A stretch of 64,000 bases of DNA from NCBI GenBank assembly GCA_903904835.1, contig CAIVEI010000006.1, forward strand, positions 1 to 64,000, read 5' to 3'. Under the pieces are notes generated by a model. That model ran no database searches. It saw only the letters and a list, made by a program, of their open reading frames with translations, and was not told where the DNA came from. The number at the start of each line of letters is the position of its first letter. Within the stretch, counting starts at the first letter, position 1. Positions 19,393 through 28,560 of this stretch are shown here, in pieces. The position numbers and the translations under genes are program-made. This stretch comes from an uncultured Schlesneria sp. Its GTDB lineage: Bacteria > Planctomycetota > Planctomycetia > Planctomycetales > Planctomycetaceae.

Positions 19393-21336
19393 TCAATCGT
19401 TGCCAGAATCCTCGGTCGTCTTTCCTTCTTCTGCCTTCCATTTCGGAAGCGACGCCCGCTCGCGAAGACGGTTCACCCGATCTTCGTCCATTTTGTACAC
19501 AAACAAACAATTCGCCAGGATCGCATCGGGCTCGAATTCCCGATAAAACGTGTATGCGTTTTGAGGCATATTGTAGATCCGGCCTCGACTACCGTCGGAG
19601 AGGCCGATCGTCAAACCGGCAAGGTAATTGGCACTGATGATGTGAATGCCTGGGCGAGGCCCATAGCTGAGCACTTTGTTTGTTTCTGTAATCTCACCAA
19701 GTGTTCCAGGGAGTTCGTAGGGAATGCCCAATCGTAACGGTTCCAATCCGCCAAAATAGGCAAGTTGCACCGGTTCTTCTTGAGGGTTTTTCGCTAACCA
19801 TGATCGAAGGGAAATCAGGCCTTGCCCCCAATCAGCGTTGCTGTCGGCCAGATAGAGATAACCCCACCTCGGGCCACCCGTAAATTCGTTGAAATACGAT
19901 AAGAAAAATGGGCATGTTCGACCAACGCTGATCACATTGATCAGCAGTAATAATGTAAGGAGCAACTGCCGCCAGACTTTCGATTCGAAAAAGGCGATGC
20001 TTCCACCCATCAGCACAAAGGCGAATGGGAAAATCGGTAGCACATATCTCAAATGGGCATTCAATCTCTCAGAGAGACTCACCGACACCAGGTAGAATAC
20101 AAGCGGCAAAATCAACGCGAAGGCATTCAGCCAGCCCATGCTCTTCACGTTTGCGTCGCTGGACGGCCTCAGGAAAAACCGCCGCCCGAACATCAGGATT
20201 CCAGAAATCCCCGCAATAACGAGCGTTCCAATCGGTGTTTTCCATAAAAGACAAAATAGATAGTAGGACCACCACCCGCGACCAACACGAAATTCCCCAT
20301 TGAGGTAATTCCGAAACATGACCGTGTCGTTATCCTTCAATTGGTCATCAAGACCCAGAAGGTATTGCCCAGGAAACGGCATTGGAATGGATCCCAAGAC
20401 CGTTCCCTGAAACCTGTTGACGCGTGTGGTCTTGCCCTGCGGGTTTTTCAAGTCTTTGGTCAACGTTTTGCTCAAGAAGTGATATTCGCACAGAGGTGTC
20501 CCCGTTTCGTCGAAGGCGTACAAATTATTCAGGACAAGCAGCGAAACGGAGATCAGAAGAAACGCGTCGAGTCCGAGCCGGGCGGCTGTATTGCGCACCG
20601 CGTCACCCGCTGTAGAAACAGGCAAAGGATAGATCGCGAGACGTATACCGAGGAGGCAGACCCAGGCAATCGGTAGTACAAAGCACGAGAACTTCGAAGC
20701 CTCAGCCAAACCAAGCAGGATTCCGCTGAGAAGTGCAAGTCCTTGACTGGGAGCGCGCAGATACTTCCAGAACACATACGTCGCATAAAACCCGATAACG
20801 GTCGCTCCCATATCGGGCGTCACCAGGCATCCGTGCGCTAAAATATTCGGACAGAAAGTCCAGAGCGCTTGCGCAAGCAATCCCCCCCGTGCGCCAAAAA
20901 GCTCGCTCGCCCAACAGAAGACAATGCGTCCACCCCAAACTGTAAAGATGACAACGACAAGCCGTGCGATTAGGAAGATGGTTTCATAGTTTTTCGGGTT
21001 GGCATCCAGAAAATCGGCAGCGAACTCAAAATCTGGCGATCGATTCCCCGGCCGATATTGAAAACTTCGATAATCCACGTTCGGTCCAAGCAACATCACC
21101 GGCACGGCACACAATTGCTTAATCAGCGGAGGGTTATGGTGATAGCACCAGAACTCTCCCGTTTGCCAATAGCTGATCCCTGCAGGCAGGTGCGATACTT
21201 CGTCAAACGTCACGGAATTCCAGCTGGCACCCAGCACCAGAAGTCCAGCTTGAACGAACATCAGGAAACAGGAAATCCGAGTTTCCAGAGTTGAACAACG
21301 AATTCGCATTTGAAAAAGTGAGAATCGAGAAAGCAT
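19393..21336 (-). CDS. GT39/PMT-like membrane glycosyltransferase
   Basis: 'FDEVSHLPAGISYWQTGEFWCYHHNPPLIKQLCAVP', 'ADSNADWGQGLISLRSWLAKNP'. Confidence 0.8.
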   Translation of the reverse strand: MLSRFSLFQMRIRCSTLETRISCFLMFVQAGLLVLGASWNSVTFDEVSHLPAGISYWQTGEFWCYHHNPPLIKQLCAVPVMLLGPNVDYRSFQYRPGNRSPDFEFAADFLDANPKNYETIFLIARLVVVIFTVWGGRIVFCWASELFGARGGLLAQALWTFCPNILAHGCLVTPDMGATVIGFYATYVFWKYLRAPSQGLALLSGILLGLAEASKFSCFVLPIAWVCLLGIRLAIYPLPVSTAGDAVRNTAARLGLDAFLLISVSLLVLNNLYAFDETGTPLCEYHFLSKTLTKDLKNPQGKTTRVNRFQGTVLGSIPMPFPGQYLLGLDDQLKDNDTVMFRNYLNGEFRVGRGWWSYYLFCLLWKTPIGTLVIAGISGILMFGRRFFLRPSSDANVKSMGWLNAFALILPLVFYLVSVSLSERLNAHLRYVLPIFPFAFVLMGGSIAFFESKVWRQLLLTLLLLINVISVGRTCPFFLSYFNEFTGGPRWGYLYLADSNADWGQGLISLRSWLAKNPQEEPVQLAYFGGLEPLRLGIPYELPGTLGEITETNKVLSYGPRPGIHIISANYLAGLTIGLSDGSRGRIYNMPQNAYTFYREFEPDAILANCLFVYKMDEDRVNRLRERASLPKWKAEEGKTTEDSGND

Positions 21337-21339
21337 TGA

Positions 21340-23205
21340 TTACTGTCCCATTGGCCGATGTTTTTCGCGATACTCTCGGACATCTTCCTCGCGGATCTTG
21401 TACACAAAAAGCGTGCACCCAATTCGCGCAATTGGATGAAATTCTTTGAAGTAACCCCACTGTGATCCCGGACGGAAGAGGTCCGGCGCACCCACGACAT
21501 AGGACCCTGGCTTCGGTTCACCTGGAGGGGTATGCATTGAGAGACCGATACAATTCCTGAATTCGTACATACCTCCAGATGCGATCCCATCGAGATCCAC
21601 ACCACGGTGCTCATTCAACCAGTCCTTCAGCAATAACAGGTTTTGGCCCCAGTCGAGGGTGCTGTCGAACCGACTGCACCCGATGAATTTTCCGGCATGT
21701 GAAGGACCACCAGTGAGCTCGTTAAAGTACGATAGCGAATGCGGAAAGTTGCTTAGGCTGCTACTTACGCCCCAGGCCAAAGACAGGTATACGATCGTGC
21801 TCGCAACGCTCGACGGTTTCGCACAGAATTTTACTGCTTGACTCGCCCAAATGAACAAAAACGGATAAGCAATAGTCACATAGCGTAAATGATTGGTAAA
21901 TCCGGATTGTGAACTGACAAACGCGATCACCGAAATAGGAACCGCCAATACAAGAAGCTGTTCGAACCAATCCACCTCACGGCGAAATAGCCATGCCGAA
22001 AAACAACCAATAATAAGAAGACTTATAAATCCCAAGGGGGTCTTCAAAAACATGGCGAAAAGATAGTAGTACCACCACCCCTCGCCTCGTAACTCGCCCA
22101 TCAAATAAGAGTCGTAACCACCGGATTCAAATTCACGTTTCTGAAAGTCAATTCCCAAAACGTAGTTTTTTGGCAACGGAACCGGAAGCTTGCCGAGTAG
22201 AGTCCCTTTAAAACGATTACCTGCTGGCAACCCGTCCACATCGGATCCCCCGTCACCGCGCAGTGTCCGGCTAACAAAAGTGAACGTTTCGAGTGGTTCA
22301 CAGGTTGACTCAAAGGCGTAACCCAGATTCAATAAGTAAACAACGATGACACCAATCACCAGGATTTGTCGAAACTCTTGCCAAAAGTCCTTTGATATTC
22401 TTCGCTTCACAAACGCCCACTTGATCAGCCACAGCGCCGGCCACAACACAAGCAGCACGAGCCAGGTCGACTTGCACAACTCGGCGACTCCGAGGGCCCC
22501 CCCCGAAACAAGCGCCGTTTTCCATCCCGGGGATACCAGCCACCGTCGAAATGTATAAGTGGCAAACAGACCCGACGCGCTGGCGGCGAGATCGGGAGTA
22601 TACATGGCCGCGTTCGCCAACGAATTCGGCTCAATACACCAGATCAGTGTTGCGACAAGTCCGGCGGTGACCCCATAAAGCTCACGCGACCATAGGAAAA
22701 TAATAAGCGCAGCACAAACGCTGAATGGAATAAGCATCCAGCGACCCAGCATGAAATAGGTCACAATGTGATCAGGATTGTCCTGAAGAAAAGCGATCCC
22801 CGTTTGCCATTCGGGCCGTCCAGGAAACGCGGTTCGGTTTTCAATCCTCTTGATCGGCGCATGACCATAGATGACCGTCGGTATGGCCGCAATCATTCTC
22901 GGTATTGGCGGATTAACTTTGTAGAGGTCGAAGTCGCCAACCTCTAAATGGTAAACACCAGACACGAGATGCCCAACCTCGTCCCAAGTCGGACTATGGA
23001 TGGCGGAACTATAACCAGCCATCTCGACATGCAGGGTCAGGATCAAAACCAGCAATGGAAGCCAATAGCCCGTAAGCCAGGGAAAAACCTTCTCAGGTGT
23101 CGTTTGCGGTCGATCATCTGATGCGCCGTCTTGTACGTTCATGGGTGAGCTACAGGTATGAGCGGCACTGGAAATGGTGTCAGCAATAACGGCGGCTCCA
23201 GACAA
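21340..23205 (-). CDS. GT39/PMT-like membrane glycosyltransferase
   Basis: 'WDEVGHLVSGVYHLEVGDFDLYKVNPPIPRMIAAIP', 'DSTLDWGQNLLLLKDWL'. Confidence 0.8.
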   Translation of the reverse strand: MSGAAVIADTISSAAHTCSSPMNVQDGASDDRPQTTPEKVFPWLTGYWLPLLVLILTLHVEMAGYSSAIHSPTWDEVGHLVSGVYHLEVGDFDLYKVNPPIPRMIAAIPTVIYGHAPIKRIENRTAFPGRPEWQTGIAFLQDNPDHIVTYFMLGRWMLIPFSVCAALIIFLWSRELYGVTAGLVATLIWCIEPNSLANAAMYTPDLAASASGLFATYTFRRWLVSPGWKTALVSGGALGVAELCKSTWLVLLVLWPALWLIKWAFVKRRISKDFWQEFRQILVIGVIVVYLLNLGYAFESTCEPLETFTFVSRTLRGDGGSDVDGLPAGNRFKGTLLGKLPVPLPKNYVLGIDFQKREFESGGYDSYLMGELRGEGWWYYYLFAMFLKTPLGFISLLIIGCFSAWLFRREVDWFEQLLVLAVPISVIAFVSSQSGFTNHLRYVTIAYPFLFIWASQAVKFCAKPSSVASTIVYLSLAWGVSSSLSNFPHSLSYFNELTGGPSHAGKFIGCSRFDSTLDWGQNLLLLKDWLNEHRGVDLDGIASGGMYEFRNCIGLSMHTPPGEPKPGSYVVGAPDLFRPGSQWGYFKEFHPIARIGCTLFVYKIREEDVREYREKHRPMGQ

Positions 23206-23318
23206 ATGATTCCATTCAAACGCAGGACGTTAACGCGAATGTACGCAGGTTCAAATGGTTTTTCAACCAGGCAGCATCACAACATTGAAGGCAATTCTCA
23301 CGCGAGTGTAGAACCTTC

Positions 23319-24164
23319 TCATTTTGCACACTTATCACATATTAGGTCCGACTTGGATTCGTCTTGCGGTGCTTCTGTGCCACAATTGCTCATTTTTGGG
23401 TTCGTCGTCGTATCAGGTAACCACTTTCGAAACTTCCAGAGCGTTTTGAACGCGATTACGGCATCCTTCAGTCCAATTTTCTTCCCCTCGCGGATACTTC
23501 GAGGGTGGTAGGTGATCGGGACTTCCACAAGCACCAAACCAAGTCGCGCTGCTTTCGCCGTCACTTCAGGACAGAACTCGAAGCGCTCACACGCCAGATT
23601 CATTCGATTCAGGTCTTCTCGACGAAACAGTTTGTAGCACGTGGCCTCGTCCGTCAGACGCAATCCGTACAAGCAGCGTACGGCCAGATTGAGCACAAAC
23701 ACGCCCAGGGCATAAATATTTTTTCGTTGGACGGTGAGATGTTCCTTCGCGCCCAAAACGCGAGAACCATAGACAACATCTGCGTTTTTGTTCTTCATCG
23801 CTTCGATCAGTTTGTCGATTTGTTCGGGATCGTACTCCAAATCCGCATCTTGAATAACGACTAATTCTCGGGTCGCGGACCCAAGCGCTGTCCGAATTGC
23901 CGCGCCCTTCCCACGATTCTCCGGATGAAACAGAAGTTTGATTCGCTCATCATGGCAAATGCTCGGCAGTAACTCCCGGGTGCCATCGCTTGACCCGTCG
24001 TCAACGACGATAATCTCAGAATCCAAACAGTGTGAATCCGCGACCTCCAAAACCCGACGGAGGATTGCATCAATCGTACGTATTTCGTTGAACACCGGAA
24101 TGATGATCGAAATTTCCGAGCGTTTTGAGGAGATCATCGATTCCGCCAATGAATTCTTGATCAC
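23319..24164 (-). CDS. family 2 glycosyltransferase (dolichyl-P-hexose synthase-like)
   Basis: 'EISIIIPVFNEIRTIDAILRRV', 'DSEIIVVDDGSSDGTRELL', 'VVIQDADLEYDPEQIDKLI'. Confidence 0.9.
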   Translation of the reverse strand: MIKNSLAESMISSKRSEISIIIPVFNEIRTIDAILRRVLEVADSHCLDSEIIVVDDGSSDGTRELLPSICHDERIKLLFHPENRGKGAAIRTALGSATRELVVIQDADLEYDPEQIDKLIEAMKNKNADVVYGSRVLGAKEHLTVQRKNIYALGVFVLNLAVRCLYGLRLTDEATCYKLFRREDLNRMNLACERFEFCPEVTAKAARLGLVLVEVPITYHPRSIREGKKIGLKDAVIAFKTLWKFRKWLPDTTTNPKMSNCGTEAPQDESKSDLICDKCAK

Positions 24165-24840
24165 AGTGGAAACTGCACATATCCACCATATATTTGAGAC
24201 AAGGCTGATGGTGGACTGATAAAAACTATCGTACAGTTGTGACGCAATTTCAAATCACCGATACATGTCGCATTTTCATGACATACATTTGGGAGCATCC
24301 GGGCCTTTAAGGATTGAATGTTTGTGAAATCTGCTCGACTTCACACCAGAGCCCTAAAAGTTGCGTCTTTCCACCCCAAATGCACTGCTCCTGGGATCCC
24401 CAAAAATTAATTCGTGAGCATCTTCCAAACGTTAAGAATGTATGCAGAAATTGTATTGACAGGCGATGTTTTGTTTTGTATTTTTATGTCGCTGTTTTTG
24501 TTTTGTGATGATTTTGGAGATGGCGGCCGACCCCGTGCTTGGATTTGGCGTGGTTCATTAAACTAGATGGCCAGGTTGTGATCGAGGCTGGAAGCCTCCG
24601 TGGATTGAACATCCACGGCTCGCCTGGAATTTCTGAAATCAACACCCGGCTACGATGACAATTGATCTTTGGCATCTAGGAAACAATTTTAAACACAGAT
24701 CACCCCGGTGTTCGCTTGAAGCACAAGGTGATCCGTGGGCGGTTCGTTGTTTGACTGTCGGGTGCGGTCGAGGCTGTGCGAGGTCGGCAGACGCTCGACA
24801 GCGCACGCTTGATCGAACTTGGCCAAGTTGGCCAAGTTAG

Positions 24841-24922
24841 CCAACTTGGCCAACTTTTTTCGATGTTTGCGATGAGACTTTTGCGAGGTTCTGGTGGACC
24901 TCGAAGACTCGACCCACCCTAC
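24841..24922 (+). repeat. dispersed repeat copy A
   Basis: GCCAACTTTTTTCGATGTTTGCGATGAGACTTTTGCGAGG...CCTCGAAGACTCGACCCACCCTAC; near-identical to copies B and C. Confidence 0.85.
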
Positions 24923-25074
24923 GCGATGGCGAATCCGGATGAAGTTGGCCAACTTCAAAACCGCAAAAGACCTACAAAACAGGGAACTTGGCCAACTTTG
25001 CCAACTTTTTTTCGATGTTTGCGATGAGGCTTTTGCGAGGGATTGGTGGGCCTCGAAGACTCGACCCACCCTAC
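24923..25074 (+). repeat. dispersed repeat copy B (long form)
   Basis: Shares 'gatgg-gactccg-atga...GTTGGCCAACTTCAAA...CTACAAAACAGGGAACT' plus the copy A core with copy C. Confidence 0.85.
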
Positions 25075-25164
25075 TGCTGCATCACCACTAAAAAGGTGGG
25101 TTGCCATCCAACGCGTGTGGCGATTTATGGCTTGATGATTCAGATCCAGAAGAGAAGACGGATT

Positions 25165-25277
25165 TTAACACGGAGGCACGGAGGTCACGGAGAAGACTTC
25201 AAACGCAGACAATTCACCGATCGTTTCCTCATTCGTGAATCTTGCATTCTCTGTGCCCCTCTGTGCCTCTGTGTTAA
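25165..25277. repeat. hairpin-type dispersed repeat
   Basis: TTAACACGGAGGCACGGAGG...CTCTGTGCCTCTGTGTTAA inverted arms. Confidence 0.7.
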
Positions 25278-25433
25278 TACGGTTTTCCGGTCGCTCAATG
25301 AAGGAATCGATGTTTTGCAAGAACCATTAATCTCATTAAGAATACGTAGACATGTGTGATTTTTTATCAATCTAATATAGTTACCCGCGTTGACGGACTA
25401 CCGCCGCTTGAATTGAGAATCCGTTCCTGCTCC

Positions 25434-25614
25434 ATAGTTGCGCAAACTCTCGATAGTTGCGCAAATGCTGTCATCGTCGATCAGCCTCGTCATTCGAGAT
25501 CGGCGGCTGGAAGCTGCCGCTACGGCCTCGGCCATCGTCGCGCATCATCGTTGCGCAAATTGTGCGATACCTGAAATCTCGACAAACGCCCGCTTTCCGC
25601 CATAGTTGCGCAAG
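25434..25614. repeat. four irregular copies of (A)TAGTTGCGCAAA
   Basis: Copies at 25434-25446, 25453-25465, 25549-25560 and 25603-25614. Confidence 0.7.
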
Positions 25615-25648
25615 TTTGAAATCGAAAAGCACTAGCGAGCGAAGACGC

Positions 25649-25695
25649 ACGCCAGTGGCACACTACTTCACGTTTACACGCCAGTGGCACACTAC
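25649..25695 (+). repeat. two copies of ACGCCAGTGGCACACTAC
   Basis: 25649-25666 and 25678-25695. Confidence 0.8.
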
Positions 25696-25727
25696 CCCAC
25701 GGTTAAGTGTTGGCGGACTACTACGCG

Positions 25728-25886
25728 ATGGTGACTCCGAATGACGTTGACCATGTTGGCCAACTTCAAAGTTGGAAAAATACTACAAAACAGGGAACTC
25801 GGCCAACTTTGCCAACTTTTTTTTGGGTGTTTGCGATGAAGCTTTTGAGAGGTTTTGGTGGGGCTCGAAGACTCGACCCACCCTAC
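25728..25886 (+). repeat. dispersed repeat copy C (long form)
   Basis: Aligned by eye with copy B; ends ...CTCGAAGACTCGACCCACCCTAC. Confidence 0.85.
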
Positions 25887-25898
25887 GACTTTTTCACG

Positions 25899-26846
25899 TC
25901 AGTCAAACAGGTAGCTGACTGATTCGTTGCGGTGAATTCGGCGGATTGCTTCGCCGAGTAAGGGTGCCACGGAAATGACTCGCAGGTTTGGCAGCATCTG
26001 ATTGGGGCGCAGGGCCAGGCTGTTGGAGACGACAATTTCAACGATGGGGGCCGCCCTGAGTCGTTCGACCGCTTCGCCGCAGAAGACGGCGTGGGTTGCT
26101 CCGACGTAGATCTTGCTGGCTCCAAACTGCGCGACGGTTTTGACGGCTCCGACCATGGACCCGGCTGTCGTGATCATATCGTCGAAGATGATCGCGGTTT
26201 TTCCGTCGATGGGACCACCGATCAGGTTTTCCTGGCGAGTCTCAAATGCATTCGACCGACGCTTATCGACGATCGCGAAACTGCCACCCAGATGCTCGAC
26301 GTGTTGCAGTGATCGTTTGATGCTTCCCTCGTCTGGACTGACGATTACCAAATTTTCCGTCGGAAAATTCAGCGAGCGAAAATAGTCGTCCAGGATTGGT
26401 GACGCATACAAGTGATCCACGGGGCAGTCGAAAAAGCCCTGGATCTGTGCTGCGTGCAAGTCCATCGCCAGGACGCGGTCGGCGCCCGCTTTTGTGATCA
26501 GATTTGCGACCAGTTTGGCCGTGATGGGGACTCGCCCCATATCCTTTCGATCCTGCCTTGCATACCCATAATACGGAATGACTGCCGTGATGCGTGCGGC
26601 GCTTGCTCGTTTGCAGGTGTCGATCAGGATCAGCAATTCCATCAAATTTTCGTTGACCGACGGGCCCGTCGGTTGCACGAGAAAGACGTCGCGACCGCGT
26701 ACGTTGGTATCAAGCCTGACTGAAATTTCCCCATCGGGAAAATTATCGAGTGCAACAGAGCCCAGCCCGATGCTGAGATAAGACGCGATTTCAGCCGCAA
26801 GTTTCGGATTTGCGCGGCCACTCAGAATACAAAGTTCGTCATACAT
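25899..26846 (-). CDS. prs: ribose-phosphate pyrophosphokinase
   Basis: 'LCILSGRANPKLAAEIASYLSIGLG', 'FPDGEISVRL', 'IPYYGYARQDRK', 'TAIIFDDMITTAGSM'. Start set to ATG 26846 (ORF track opens at 26999). Confidence 0.96.
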   Translation of the reverse strand: MYDELCILSGRANPKLAAEIASYLSIGLGSVALDNFPDGEISVRLDTNVRGRDVFLVQPTGPSVNENLMELLILIDTCKRASAARITAVIPYYGYARQDRKDMGRVPITAKLVANLITKAGADRVLAMDLHAAQIQGFFDCPVDHLYASPILDDYFRSLNFPTENLVIVSPDEGSIKRSLQHVEHLGGSFAIVDKRRSNAFETRQENLIGGPIDGKTAIIFDDMITTAGSMVGAVKTVAQFGASKIYVGATHAVFCGEAVERLRAAPIVEIVVSNSLALRPNQMLPNLRVISVAPLLGEAIRRIHRNESVSYLFD

Positions 26847-27044
26847 GAAATCGGGCGTTCGGCTGAAGTCGTGTGGTGGTTGCACCCAAATCGGGTCAAC
26901 CTTTAGCCGCCGCATTCTGAAAGAAGCCTCGCGCAGACGCAAGCCCGATGTCGGTCTCAAACCAAATCGTCTTGACCGTTTTTCTCGAATCAAGGACAAG
27001 TCCGCCGGTTAACTTATTGGCCTTACGATCGCAGGGAGGCGTTC

Positions 27045-28559
27045 GTGCGACAGGTGGCTTCATTTCCGTGTGCGGTCAGTTTGCGGCGTTTATTGCCGCA
27101 GGCAAGTTTCGTTGGCTGTACAAACATTTGCGTTACCGACGCATTTGAACGAAGTAGCGAGGTTCAGGAAGGATCCCTGTTCGCAGTGATTCGCGGCACG
27201 CGCGTTGATGCACGTGAATTCATTCACGAAGCGATCGCTCGGGGTGCTTCGGGACTTCTGGTCGATACCCCCATAGCAAACTCGACAATCCCACAATGCG
27301 TTGTGACCGACGTCCGATCTGCATTCGCCAGGGTGTGCGAGTCGCTCTCAGGCGATCCGTCCCGACGACTGAGTGTCGCTGGCGTGACCGGGACAAATGG
27401 AAAAACGACAACCGCCTGGTTGATCCGCAACTTGCTGGAAAAATCGGGTCGACGCTGTGGTCTATTGGGGACTGTCGAGTACTCGGACGGGCTGCGAACG
27501 GGAGCATCGACGCTGACGACGCCGGATTCGAGATCGATGGCACAATGGTTGGGCCGCATGGTCCAGGCCGGTTCCTCGCATGCCGCGATCGAGTTATCCA
27601 GCCATGCACTGCATCAAGGCCGGTCCTCCGGAATCGAACTCGCCGCCGCCGTTGTCACCAACGTGACACAGGATCATTTCGATTATCATCACAACTTTGA
27701 CGCGTACCTGAAGGCAAAATCGAAGATTCTTGAACTTGTTCGACCGGGGGGGATCGTCGCGTTGAACTACGATGACCCGGGCGCATGGTCGCTTCGAGAC
27801 CACGTTGGCGATCGGTCGTCGTGCGTTTCGTTCGGACTGAGTTCGTCAGCCGACATCACTGCTCAGATTCGAGATGAATCACTTTCAGGAACGCGATTCC
27901 GAATGGGAATCCATGGCCGGTCAATCGATTGTGCGACACGACTCATCGGTCGTCACAATATTTCCAATATCCTGGCGGCGACGACCGCAGCGACTCACAT
28001 GGGACTGACGCCTGAAGAAATTGTCGCAGGAATCGAATCGTTTCGTTGTGTACCGGGCAGACTGGAACAAGTTGATTGCGGTCAGCCGTTCGATGTCTTC
28101 GTTGATTATGCTCATACGGACGATGCACTTCGTCGTTGCCTGATCAGTCTCAAGAGTTTGACACCTGGTCGAGTGATCTGTGTCTTCGGGGCCGGTGGTG
28201 ATCGGGACCGAACAAAGCGACCGAAGCTCGGCAATGCGGCCTTACTCGCCGACGTCGGAATTGTCACAAGTGACAATCCACGCAGTGAGAATCCGCAGGC
28301 GATTATCGACGAAATCGTCGCTGGAATGCACGACGCAACGACCCCTCCAGTCATCGAAGCCGATAGACGCGAAGCCATCAGCCAGGCTCTGTCGATGGCA
28401 GGACCGGGTGACTGCGTATTGATCGCAGGCAAGGGACACGAAAACGAACAGATCATTGGACCCGATCGTTTTCCTTTTGACGATCGGCAAGTTACGAGAG
28501 AATTTTTGCGAGACCGGTGGCAACCACTCGCTCGACCGCTCGAAAAAGTGAGCGCCTGA
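27045..28559 (+). CDS. murE: UDP-N-acetylmuramoyl-tripeptide synthetase MurE, predicted meso-DAP type
   Basis: 'VTGTNGKTTTAWLIRNLLE', 'VDYAHTDDALRRCL', 'TSDNPRSENPQAIIDEI'. Confidence 0.95.
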   Translation: MRQVASFPCAVSLRRLLPQASFVGCTNICVTDAFERSSEVQEGSLFAVIRGTRVDAREFIHEAIARGASGLLVDTPIANSTIPQCVVTDVRSAFARVCESLSGDPSRRLSVAGVTGTNGKTTTAWLIRNLLEKSGRRCGLLGTVEYSDGLRTGASTLTTPDSRSMAQWLGRMVQAGSSHAAIELSSHALHQGRSSGIELAAAVVTNVTQDHFDYHHNFDAYLKAKSKILELVRPGGIVALNYDDPGAWSLRDHVGDRSSCVSFGLSSSADITAQIRDESLSGTRFRMGIHGRSIDCATRLIGRHNISNILAATTAATHMGLTPEEIVAGIESFRCVPGRLEQVDCGQPFDVFVDYAHTDDALRRCLISLKSLTPGRVICVFGAGGDRDRTKRPKLGNAALLADVGIVTSDNPRSENPQAIIDEIVAGMHDATTPPVIEADRREAISQALSMAGPGDCVLIAGKGHENEQIIGPDRFPFDDRQVTREFLRDRWQPLARPLEKVSA

Positions 28560-28560
28560 C

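Noticed and set aside
24776-25091. Short ORFs sharing FAMRLLRG-GG-RRLDPPY
   Set aside because: They are translations of the DNA repeat in several frames, with no start/RBS or conserved length; treated as repeats, not genes.
25434-25695. CRISPR array
   Set aside because: Repeats are 12-18 nt with irregular spacing and no cas genes nearby.
26847-26999. N-terminal extension of ribose-phosphate pyrophosphokinase
   Set aside because: Prs homology begins at MYDELCILSG (26846); the upstream segment is not family-like.
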